Source: an uncultured Clostridia bacterium
GTDB lineage: Bacteria > Bacillota > Clostridia > Christensenellales > Borkfalkiaceae
DNA length: 16,140 nt
NCBI GenBank assembly: GCA_947581885.1
Contig: CANPWF010000018.1
Coordinates: 1 to 16,140 of the forward strand
Reading direction: 5' to 3'
A program made the position numbers and the translations under genes. Below, piece by piece: positions 1 through 7,288 of the stretch (the first letter of the stretch is position 1; every line of letters starts with the position of its first letter). The notes under the pieces are model-generated. The model was not told the origin of the DNA. It ran no database searches and saw only the letters and a list, made by a program, of their open reading frames with translations.

Positions 1-64
1 TCCTACTTCGCGCAAGGACGCGCTCGTGCCGCCCAAGGAAGAAACAGAATAAGGCGGGGCGACT

Positions 65-93
65 CGTCCCTGCGCAAAGGCACCGCAGGGACG
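65..93. repeat. Perfect 10-bp inverted repeat (hairpin)
   Basis: CGTCCCTGCG at 65-74 is matched by CGCAGGGACG at 84-93, with a 9-base loop. The flank 'GGAATGAC' at 98-105 reads GTCATTCC on the other strand. I recall such a flank in dispersed intergenic repeats of gut Firmicutes, but cannot confirm it here. There is no U-run on either side, so it is not a standard intrinsic terminator. Confidence 0.7.
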
Positions 94-132
94 GCTCGGA
101 ATGACGTAATTATATAGCAGTTCGTACACTCC

Positions 133-182
133 AACCCCCTTTGTCCCTGCGGGACACTTCCCCCAGAGGGGGAAGCGAGGAA
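133..182 (+). repeat. Two-hairpin intergenic repeat, left copy
   Basis: Read on the plus strand: a CCCCCT start, then hairpin GTCCC-TGC-GGGAC (143-155), then hairpin CTTCCCCC-AGA-GGGGGAAG (157-175). The right end of the window has the same architecture in the opposite orientation (15909-15965): CCCCCT, then a GTC...GAC hairpin, then a CTCCCCC...GGGGGAG hairpin. The arrangement resembles the paired-hairpin repeats common between genes in gut Clostridia. Family assignment is from memory and not tested. Confidence 0.7.
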
Positions 183-190
183 TAAGGCTA

Positions 191-2233
191 TCAAGTGGGG
201 AGGACGGTGTCTGCGCGGTTGGGGGACGTTTGCGCCGCGCCCTCCGTCCGCAGGACGGGAACGGAGCGGTTGGTATCGGAGAGGGAAAGGCGGGAGAGGG
301 TCACGGTGGCGGGCTCCTTCGCGCGGAACAAAAATTCCGCCTGCACAAAACTCTTCCGCAGTTTCTTCGAAAAGCGCACGGGCGCGAGGTCCCCTCTCTC
401 CCCCGTTTTGAGGGAGACGGCGACTCTCCTTTCCTCCTTCCCGAGCGGCAACGCGCTCACCTTCTCCTTCCCGTCGAACAAATCGAAGCGGAACACTTCG
501 CCCGAGGCGGCGCGGACGACAACGCCGAGAAATTCCGCCTCACGGTCCGCTTGAAGCGAAAGGTTCCAAAAGGCGTAATCGGCGATGTGATTTTTGTGCC
601 CCGAAAGGCAGATCGCGGGGGAGATGCCGAAGAGGAAATAGCTCTCCGCATTCGGCGTTGCACGGCAGACGACCCCCTCTTTCCCGACGGAAATTTGCAC
701 GTCGCCCCCGTCGTAGATATTCCCCTTCTCCCAAACTTTGCGTTTGCGGCAGGTGCCGACCTGCCATCCGAAACAGTTCTCGTACACTTCCGCCGCCCCC
801 GTCACGGTATACGCGGGGGTGAAGCAGTATTTGTCATCGACGGGTTCCCGATCGGTGCGATAGGGAAGAAGGGGTGCGCCGTCCTTTCTCCTTCCGTTGC
901 AGAAGTCCTGATATTGCAAAAAGGCATACGTCAACGCGCGGGGATTCGGCACGTCCTCGGAAGATACTTCGATCCTATCGGGCGCGACAACCTTCGCCCG
1001 CGCGGGGTAATATTTGCCGTTTTCGCCCGCAAGGGTGAAGCCGTTCGCTTCCCCTTCCTTCATCCCCTCTTTAACATTTTGAAGAATACAGACCGCCTTC
1101 CCCCTTTCGCAATGCACTTCCTTGATCGCGGGGAAGGCGCCGCCGCAGAGAGCGTCGGCGATACGCAAAGCGATCGGGGCCTTGTTGACGGGGTGGATGG
1201 GATGATAGTACAGTTCCCCGTCCGTTTTGAGCCAACGGGGTTCGATATCGTAGACGGGAACAGAGACGACGCGCCTGCCGAACTTCTCCGCCGCCGTTAA
1301 GGCCTCGTTGATATAGAGATAACCGAAACCGTCGCCGTAGGGGTAATACTCGGGCGCGATGTGCACGAGGGAGACGGGGATCTCCCCGAACGTCTCTTCC
1401 AACGCCCCGATGAGAAGTTTCATCTCCCGCCCGAACATCTGCGCGAAGGGAAAATCCCATGCCGAACTCTCCCCGAGAAGCCAAACAACGCCCGCAAAGG
1501 GAACCTCTTTGAGGGGGGCGATCTTCTCGTTCCAAACGCCCGAAAGCTGGGAATAGTTCCTCTCCCCCGCGCGGTTGTATTCCTCTTTATTTTGGAACCT
1601 GCCGACCCGCTTCAAAAACGAAACGAGTTCGGGGTCTCTTTCCACGTCCTCGCGGCGAAGGTATGCCTCGATGCTCAATCCCCCCATCGCCGTCTGCACG
1701 AAGCCGACGGGGACATGATTCCGCTCGGAAAGAAGGGTCGCCGCGATCGCCGCCAGAGCCGAACAGCCGAGCAGTTCTTCTCCCGTTTTCCATGTATATT
1801 CGCGGGCGAGATCGGACTGCGGCGCGAAGGGGCGGGTGAGCTCTTCCAAGGAACGGAAGGGCGGCTCGGCGAGTTCGAGCACGGAGACGGGAAGATCGGA
1901 CGCTCGCTTCAACCATGTTTCGCTCTCCTCGACGGAACCGAGCGAATAGCTCATGTTGGACTGCCCCGCGGCGAGATACACGTCGCCGAATCGGATGCGG
2001 ACGGCGATCTCTTCCCCATCGCATCGGGCGGAGAGGACGTATTCGTGCGCCGTATCGGTGACGGGCGGGAAGGTCATGCGAAAAACGCCGCCTTTCGGGA
2101 CGACGTTCTCTTCAACATGATACCCTTCCCCATGAAGGCGGCAGTGTACCTCTCCTTCGGCATAGCCGACGACCGTGACGGGCACGCCGCGCTGAACGAT
2201 CGCACCGTCGCGAAAATATCCGTGAAATTTCAT
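191..2233 (-). CDS. Sialate O-acetylesterase-like SGNH esterase (cytoplasmic)
   Basis: This 680-residue protein probably removes acetyl groups from sugars. The SGNH nucleophile block is clear: AAGQSNM with Ser92. A second block GGLSIEAYL (184-192) matches the GGTxIEAW block of sialate O-acetylesterase/acetylxylan-esterase-like proteins. His347 lies in HPIHPVNK, the usual catalytic-His block (IHPxNK). Two blocks deviate: the WYQGExN block reads WLLGESSAW (251-259), and I see no acidic residue just before His347. Residues 1-90 look like an N-terminal beta domain, about 365-470 like an Ig-like domain, and about 480-680 like a further beta-sandwich, possibly sugar-binding. There is no signal peptide, so it should act on imported sugars. 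The ATG directly abuts the TAA of the rhamnosidase-like gene, with GAGG at 2241-2244 as ribosome binding site. Family confidence is high. Activity and substrate are uncertain; acetylated rhamnogalacturonan or xylan fragments are as plausible as sialic acid. Confidence 0.85.
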   Translation of the reverse strand: MKFHGYFRDGAIVQRGVPVTVVGYAEGEVHCRLHGEGYHVEENVVPKGGVFRMTFPPVTDTAHEYVLSARCDGEEIAVRIRFGDVYLAAGQSNMSYSLGSVEESETWLKRASDLPVSVLELAEPPFRSLEELTRPFAPQSDLAREYTWKTGEELLGCSALAAIAATLLSERNHVPVGFVQTAMGGLSIEAYLRREDVERDPELVSFLKRVGRFQNKEEYNRAGERNYSQLSGVWNEKIAPLKEVPFAGVVWLLGESSAWDFPFAQMFGREMKLLIGALEETFGEIPVSLVHIAPEYYPYGDGFGYLYINEALTAAEKFGRRVVSVPVYDIEPRWLKTDGELYYHPIHPVNKAPIALRIADALCGGAFPAIKEVHCERGKAVCILQNVKEGMKEGEANGFTLAGENGKYYPARAKVVAPDRIEVSSEDVPNPRALTYAFLQYQDFCNGRRKDGAPLLPYRTDREPVDDKYCFTPAYTVTGAAEVYENCFGWQVGTCRKRKVWEKGNIYDGGDVQISVGKEGVVCRATPNAESYFLFGISPAICLSGHKNHIADYAFWNLSLQADREAEFLGVVVRAASGEVFRFDLFDGKEKVSALPLGKEERRVAVSLKTGERGDLAPVRFSKKLRKSFVQAEFLFRAKEPATVTLSRLSLSDTNRSVPVLRTEGAAQTSPNRADTVLPT

Positions 2234-4270
2234 TTATTTCCTCTTTGCCGCACCCAACATAGGCAAAATGCGGCAAGCGACCGCCGACCAACCGTGGCAC
2301 AGACTTCCCGCGTCCTCGAAGTCGGCTTCCCCCTTTTCGGTCTCCCAAAGGGTATCCGTTCCGCGGAAGAGCATCTTCCCGAACACGCGGCAAATATCTT
2401 CGAGAATGAACTCCTTTTCCGCCTCGCCGCGGGCGAGAAGGAGCGCGTCGTACTTCACGAACATCACCCCCGTCGTCTCCTTTACGGCATTTTTCGGCGA
2501 TTCCAATTCCCTGCAAATTTTCGGATGCCGCTCTTTGGGAACTTGACCCGTGAGCAGGAAGAGGGACTGCGTGTAGCAGTGGTAGCCCTCTTTCTTTCCG
2601 TCCTTTTGATAGGAAGCGTACAGCCCCTTTTGAGGGTCGTAGAAGGATCCGAGGGTATCCGCAAGGCGGCGGGAATATTCAAGGAAACGTTCCTTTTGCT
2701 CCGTTCTTCCCACCCTCTCTTCGAGCGCGGCGATCTTCTCCGCCGCCCGAAAAACGAGCGCGGTGAGCGGGCCGTCGTAGGAAGGCTCGATCGCCTCGGT
2801 GCGGAAGATGAGCCCGCCGTCCAGCCCGTCCGACCATTCGTGGAAGTTCCAATAGCGCGGCTCGGGAAAAGTCGATATGCCATGCTCCCCCGTGCGGGCG
2901 ATGAACGTTTCGAGAATGCGCTCCGCATAGGGCAGCATTTCGAGGACGAAATCCACTTGAAAGTCCGCTTCGGCGTTCGCGGCGATCGCGAGCAGGAAAT
3001 ATGCCGAAAAGGACGGGATGGTGATGGAGGCGCGGGCGGGCGGGCACAGTTCGATGAGCCCGTCGCCTCCCAGCGAATAGGCGATGAGGCGCAGGTTGAA
3101 GCGGGGAAATTCGTACTCGCCGAAGGCGGAATAGCCGTACAGCATCTGGCTCAACGAGTCCATTCCGTAGAGGGCCTGTTCCCGCCAAGGGCAGTCCTCG
3201 TAGTGCTCGTGCGCACACAGCCGAAGGGTGCGTTTGCCCGCCTCGAAGATCTCTTTCAGGAGCCGATCATCGAAGGAATATTCAATGTCGCGGAAGGGAT
3301 ATTCGTCCCGCTCCACCGTAAGGCGGGAAAGTTCGAAGCGGCTCTCCTCGACGAAGAGTCCCAAATACCTGCACCCGATGCGGTGGATCCTGTCGTCAAG
3401 TTCGTTGACCCCCGCCGAGAGATACAGCTCCGTTGCGAAGTTCCTTCCGCCGACCGCCGAACGGATACGAAGATCGGAGAGATGTTCCCCCCAGACGAGG
3501 ACGGCGCGGCAGGGCTTTTTGACGGTGACAAGAAGGGACGGATAGCCCGCCGCCTCCCGATCGAGCTCGACGATAACGAACACCCCGCTCCCCCCTTTCG
3601 AGGCGAATTTTACGGAGTTTTTCGCACCCCATCTTGCGATTTTCGAAAATCGTTCGGTGGAGAGCCATGCCCGCTGCACCTGCTCCGCCGCCGTCTCTCC
3701 GCCGCGGTAGCGGAAGATCCCCTGCGCAAAAATTGTGCCCTTCGCGGCACCGATCAGTGCGGGGCGGGGAACGGGGCGAAGGACTTCTTTGACCTTAGGG
3801 AAGATCTCCTTCGCAGGGACAAATTCCGTCTCTTCCGCCCCGAAATCGCACACAAACCCCAGCCCGATCTGCGGCGTTACCGAGCTTCCTTCTTTATAGC
3901 GGGGAGAGACGCGGCAAAGGGTCTCCTTCGAAGAGGAGAGCACGCGTTTTCCCTCCGATACGATCTCGAAGGCGATCCCCGAAAAGACGACGCGGGAGGC
4001 GGCATAGTCCGCCCGAGGGTGATAGGCAAGGACGGTGAGTTCGTTCTCCCCCTCGTGCAGAAGGGAAGTAATTTCCGCCCTGTCGACGCACTTGTAGAAG
4101 GGGTAATCGGCGTAGTGCGCGGGCAGGGCGAGTTCCCCGTTCACATAGACCGCGGCGACGCGATCGGCGGAGAAGAAGAGCGTGCATGCCCCTTCGGGCT
4201 TTTCGAAAAAGGCGAGGTATTCCACATACCCGAAGCCGTCCGCCTCGGGACAAGCGATCCACTGCATCAT
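2234..4270 (-). CDS. GH78-like alpha-L-rhamnosidase (cytoplasmic)
   Basis: This 678-residue protein is a probable alpha-L-rhamnosidase or related exo-glycosidase with an (alpha/alpha)6 barrel. The key signature is EDCPWREQALYGMDS (358-372), matching the GH78 DCPxRExxGWxGD block with Glu364 in the general-acid position. Trp642-Glu643 followed by SLCHGWSA (656-663) matches the C-terminal GH78 region that carries the second carboxylate. Residues 1-110 and about 150-320 look like beta-sandwich domains, including a carbohydrate-binding-like segment with a VYVNGE strand. The catalytic domain runs from about 330 to 678. There is no signal peptide. It is shorter than most GH78 enzymes (about 900-1100 residues), apparently lacking extra N-terminal and C-terminal beta domains. 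GGAG at 4277-4280 precedes ATG ATG, and the upstream TGA lies three bases away, so translation is likely coupled. It contains no TTA, CTA or TCA codon. The exact sugar is inference. Confidence 0.8.
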   Translation of the reverse strand: MMQWIACPEADGFGYVEYLAFFEKPEGACTLFFSADRVAAVYVNGELALPAHYADYPFYKCVDRAEITSLLHEGENELTVLAYHPRADYAASRVVFSGIAFEIVSEGKRVLSSSKETLCRVSPRYKEGSSVTPQIGLGFVCDFGAEETEFVPAKEIFPKVKEVLRPVPRPALIGAAKGTIFAQGIFRYRGGETAAEQVQRAWLSTERFSKIARWGAKNSVKFASKGGSGVFVIVELDREAAGYPSLLVTVKKPCRAVLVWGEHLSDLRIRSAVGGRNFATELYLSAGVNELDDRIHRIGCRYLGLFVEESRFELSRLTVERDEYPFRDIEYSFDDRLLKEIFEAGKRTLRLCAHEHYEDCPWREQALYGMDSLSQMLYGYSAFGEYEFPRFNLRLIAYSLGGDGLIELCPPARASITIPSFSAYFLLAIAANAEADFQVDFVLEMLPYAERILETFIARTGEHGISTFPEPRYWNFHEWSDGLDGGLIFRTEAIEPSYDGPLTALVFRAAEKIAALEERVGRTEQKERFLEYSRRLADTLGSFYDPQKGLYASYQKDGKKEGYHCYTQSLFLLTGQVPKERHPKICRELESPKNAVKETTGVMFVKYDALLLARGEAEKEFILEDICRVFGKMLFRGTDTLWETEKGEADFEDAGSLCHGWSAVACRILPMLGAAKRK

Positions 4271-4273
4271 CGT

Positions 4274-6091
4274 TCACTCCGAATAGATCCCGACATCTTT
4301 GGACTCGACGAGCCCGTCGACGATCAGGTTGACGTAAAATCCATCGGCATACCGCTGGAACCGAAGTTCGTTGCGGTTGAAAAAGTCTTTGCGTTCGCGG
4401 TCCGCCTCGGCGACGGCGGTCTTTTCCGCCCCCGAAAGTTTCAATTTCAGAACGTTTGCGAGCCGAAGGGCGTTCTCCGCGGCAAAGCGCAGAACGGCAA
4501 GGCTCTCCTTCCTCGTCCCGTCCTCTTCGCAGACGGGGAAGCAATTTAGTTCTTTCCCGATGAGCTCTTCCGCCTCGGCAACACAGGAGAGGAGCCCTTC
4601 CGCCCCCTCCTTTACGGCGGGGAACGGGACCGCCCGCCCGATCGCCGCATACAGGTTCTCCGCGAACGCGGCATCTTTGCCGAACGCCCCCTCGTAGTAC
4701 TCCTTCCGCACCTCTTCAAAAGAGACTTCCCCGTCGAAGAGGGCGCGGCCGAGCGCGTAGAAGGCGAGCCCGTTGGGGTAGAACGCCCGTTGGATCTGGC
4801 AGCTGATGAAGCCGTTGAAGCCGAGCGCGGGCAGGGCGCGGATATCGCGGTAGAGCACGCTCGCGACGACTTCCCCGCCGAGATCGCGGTTGATGTCCCA
4901 CATCAGGTGATAGTCGAAATCGAACGCGTCGCCGCGGAAGATCTTCTTCCATTCGCCGAGAAGGCGCAAATACACGGCGGCGGAATCGGGATAGACGACG
5001 CTGTTCTTCCGATACGGCAGAAGTTCGGCGGGACGCGTCTCGTCGAAGGACTGCGAATAGGTGCGGAAGATGGGCGCGAACATCATGATGAAGCGATCTT
5101 CGTTTTTGATCCGTGCCTTTTCGGGCGCCCAATATAAGTCGAGATAGACGAGGAAACAGATCTTGGTCGGGATCCCCTTCGCGGTGAGGCGAGCGTCGAT
5201 CTCGTTGAGAATTTCCACATACCAATCGGCGAGGGGCTTTTTCCCGCACGCCTCGCATTCGCAAACGTTGTTGGAATCGTCCGCGAGCCAGAAGTGCAGA
5301 ACATCCACTTCGGGGTGCGCTTCGGCGTAGCAGACGACCTCCTCGGCGAGCTTTCTCCGCACGGCGGGGTTAGAATAGCAGAGGTGGGTATTCATGGGAA
5401 TATCCTTGAAGAACCCCCGTTTGCCGCCCACGCTTGCGAGCATTTCCCGCTTCTCTTCGTCCAATTCCCCCTTGAAACTGCTCCAACTGTTCACGTCTGC
5501 CCCGACGCAAGCCGCCGTCCAACCGTGCCCGACGGCATGGTAGATCATATCGCGCTCCTTGATGGCTTGCACGATACGGCGCACGAAGTCCGCACTGTCC
5601 TCTTCCGAGAAGGGCTCGGGAGAGAGCGCGTCGTTCCCCTGATGGGAATACCAGCGGTCGAAGAAAGTGAATGCGTTCCGAAATTGGATGAAATAGGAAT
5701 TAAAGCCCGCCTTGGGTGCCCATTCGATGAGTTCGAGCACGTTTTCGAGCGAGACCGCCCCCTCGATCGCGATGCCGCGGTGACGGTTGGCGGGCGTTAC
5801 ATCCGCCTGCACGGTGAGAGAAGAGAGAGTGCGGGAAGGGACGATCTCCCCGTCCTTCCCGGGGCGAAGAAAGCGGCAGCCGCACCGCCGCAAGAAATCG
5901 TATACGCCCAACAAAAGAGCGCGGGGACGGTTGGCGCGGATGCTCCCCTTCCCCTCTTTTACGTCGATGATATAATGTTCGTCGAAAGGAGAAGGATCGA
6001 TGCCGTGGAAGAGTTCGATGTCTCCCGCCGAGCCCGTCATTCTGCAAAGGTAAGAGGCGAGCTCGCGCTCGCAAAGCTCCGAAGTCGTCAT
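4274..6091 (-). CDS. DUF4838 / alpha-glucuronidase-like glycosidase-fold protein
   Basis: This 605-residue protein is a putative glycoside hydrolase of the DUF4838 type. Residues about 38-90 form the small N-terminal domain seen in GH67 and GH20 enzymes: a strand, then RALLLGVYDFLRRCGCRFLRPG (57-78), then the E-x-VP motif. A TIM barrel follows from about 100. The diagnostic DUF4838 block is FWLADDSNNVCECEACGK (267-284), with Cys277, Cys279 and Cys282, followed by a helix WYVEILNEI. Candidate catalytic acids are Asp271, Asp272 and the DFDYHLMWD region (391-399); none is proven. Residues 455-600 look helical. There is no signal peptide although relatives are often secreted, so it probably acts on imported oligosaccharides. 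It starts 8 bases after the ROK-gene stop with AGGTGA upstream, and ends three bases before the rhamnosidase-like gene in the same frame. Substrate unknown; a uronic acid or hexosamine is a guess from fold relatives. Confidence 0.75.
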   Translation of the reverse strand: MTTSELCERELASYLCRMTGSAGDIELFHGIDPSPFDEHYIIDVKEGKGSIRANRPRALLLGVYDFLRRCGCRFLRPGKDGEIVPSRTLSSLTVQADVTPANRHRGIAIEGAVSLENVLELIEWAPKAGFNSYFIQFRNAFTFFDRWYSHQGNDALSPEPFSEEDSADFVRRIVQAIKERDMIYHAVGHGWTAACVGADVNSWSSFKGELDEEKREMLASVGGKRGFFKDIPMNTHLCYSNPAVRRKLAEEVVCYAEAHPEVDVLHFWLADDSNNVCECEACGKKPLADWYVEILNEIDARLTAKGIPTKICFLVYLDLYWAPEKARIKNEDRFIMMFAPIFRTYSQSFDETRPAELLPYRKNSVVYPDSAAVYLRLLGEWKKIFRGDAFDFDYHLMWDINRDLGGEVVASVLYRDIRALPALGFNGFISCQIQRAFYPNGLAFYALGRALFDGEVSFEEVRKEYYEGAFGKDAAFAENLYAAIGRAVPFPAVKEGAEGLLSCVAEAEELIGKELNCFPVCEEDGTRKESLAVLRFAAENALRLANVLKLKLSGAEKTAVAEADRERKDFFNRNELRFQRYADGFYVNLIVDGLVESKDVGIYSE

Positions 6092-6099
6092 TCTGTCAC

Positions 6100-7287
6100 C
6101 TAAAAGTTGTTGAGAAACGCCTGTGTGAGGGCGATATCCACCGCACCCATCATCGTAGCGTCCTTGGTGAGGCTCGAATAGCGCACCTGCTTTTTGGCAT
6201 AGGACGACACGACATCGAGGAAAGCGTCCCCGAGCTCGATGACCGCACCGTTGAGAAGGACGGTATCCACATCGAGGAATTCCGCAAGGTTGGCGGCGAC
6301 CGTCCCGATCACCCTTCCCGAGGCGTTCACGATCTTGCGTGTGAGCGGATCCCGCGCACGGTACGCCTCGATCATGGTCGCGAGCGAGAGCTCTTCGGGA
6401 AGCACTCCCTCCCGTTTGAGAGCGTCCGCAAGGTAGCCTTCCGCCCCCCTCTTCACTTCCCGCCGAAGGAGCGTGAGGGTGGAATACAGCGAGACGCTGT
6501 CGAAGAGGTTGGAGTAGGAGAGATTGTCGATATTGTCGGGATCGGAAGAAAAGGCGTTGAGTTTGAAGAACCCGATCTCGCCCGCAAAGCCGTGGCTCCC
6601 TTCATACACTTTGCCGTTCAGAAGGAGCGCGGCACCCATGCCGACATCGACATGGAGCATGAGGGCGTTTTTCGCGTTGCAGAGGGCGGTGCCGTACGCC
6701 TTTTCCCCCGCCATGGCGAGGTTGACGTCGTTCTTCACCACCACGTCGCAGCCGAATTTTTCCTTCATCACCTTGGAGATGGAGATATTTTCGAAGCCGC
6801 GGAAGCGGGGATTGAGCAAAAATTCGCCCGTATCGTTGAGCTGCCCGGGGGTCGCGACGGTGATACAGCACAGCTTTCGGTCTTTCAGCTCCTCGCTTCG
6901 GATCATGCTCTGCATTGTCTCGATGATGTTTTCGAAGTTGCTCATGCCGAAGCTGAACACATCGGGAATACTGCGGCGGAGCAGGATCTTGCTCTTGAAA
7001 TCGGCGGCGCAGACCTTCAAGTCCTTGCCCGAGAGGTCGACGACGAGCACATATCCGAAATCCCCGTTGATGCTGAGGGTGATGCCGCCTCTTCCTTTCG
7101 TCTCGTTTTCCCGTTTGACGAGCCCCTTTTCGATGAGATCGTAGGCGATCTTGCCGACCGCCGTGTTGGAGAGATTGAGGACGCGGGCGATATCCGAATA
7201 GGAACGGCTCTGCTCGCGGAGAAGGGCGACGATCTCGCCCTTGTTCTTCATGCGAAGATAGGTTTGGTTCTTTGCCTGTGCCTGCAT
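6100..7287 (-). CDS. ROK-family transcriptional regulator
   Basis: This 395-residue protein is a NagC/Mlc/XylR-type sugar-responsive repressor and the likely regulator of the locus. An N-terminal winged helix-turn-helix spans about 14-62 (recognition region VLNLSNTAVGKIAYDLIEKG), followed by the GRGGITL hinge. The ROK domain shows KNDVNLAM (185-192) and DVGMGAALLLNGKVYEG (214-230), then GFAGEIGF (233-240). The family's GEIGH histidine is Phe here, and the CxCGxxGCxE zinc motif expected just after it is absent: residues 241-265 contain no cysteine. It therefore looks like a binding-only ROK protein without the usual zinc site. I chose the ATG at 7287 because GGGAGG (7294-7299) lies six bases upstream and the previous gene ends one base away. 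A 34-codon longer frame exists but lies inside that gene. Effector is unknown; no operator could be identified by eye. Confidence 0.9.
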   Translation of the reverse strand: MQAQAKNQTYLRMKNKGEIVALLREQSRSYSDIARVLNLSNTAVGKIAYDLIEKGLVKRENETKGRGGITLSINGDFGYVLVVDLSGKDLKVCAADFKSKILLRRSIPDVFSFGMSNFENIIETMQSMIRSEELKDRKLCCITVATPGQLNDTGEFLLNPRFRGFENISISKVMKEKFGCDVVVKNDVNLAMAGEKAYGTALCNAKNALMLHVDVGMGAALLLNGKVYEGSHGFAGEIGFFKLNAFSSDPDNIDNLSYSNLFDSVSLYSTLTLLRREVKRGAEGYLADALKREGVLPEELSLATMIEAYRARDPLTRKIVNASGRVIGTVAANLAEFLDVDTVLLNGAVIELGDAFLDVVSSYAKKQVRYSSLTKDATMMGAVDIALTQAFLNNF

Positions 7288-7288
7288 T

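Larger units (their letters stand above)
1..190. other. Non-coding, repeat-rich region downstream of the operon
   Basis: This stretch follows the stop codon of the last minus-strand gene. It holds a 10-bp hairpin at 65-93 and a two-hairpin element at about 133-182, both described separately. The only reading frame across it is a 63-codon TTG-start frame on the minus strand. That frame runs through the hairpins, so I do not call it a gene. Neither hairpin is followed by a T-rich tract on the minus strand, so I cannot point to a canonical intrinsic terminator for the operon, although either structure could slow polymerase or protect the 3' end of the message. Confidence 0.7.

Noticed and set aside
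3..194. 63-codon minus-strand frame at the left edge
   Set aside because: TTG start overlapping the esterase stop, running through two hairpin repeats; no ribosome binding site and repeat-derived composition.
230..1300. 356-codon plus-strand open frame
   Set aside because: Same antisense phase opposite the esterase gene, ended by the complement of its single TTA codon; no family features.
1361..4549. 1062-codon open frame on the plus strand
   Set aside because: It lies exactly codon-on-codon antisense to the esterase, GH78-like and DUF4838 genes. It stays open because those genes avoid TTA, CTA and TCA. Its protein is Arg/Gly-rich with no recognisable domain, and it starts at GTG without a ribosome binding site.
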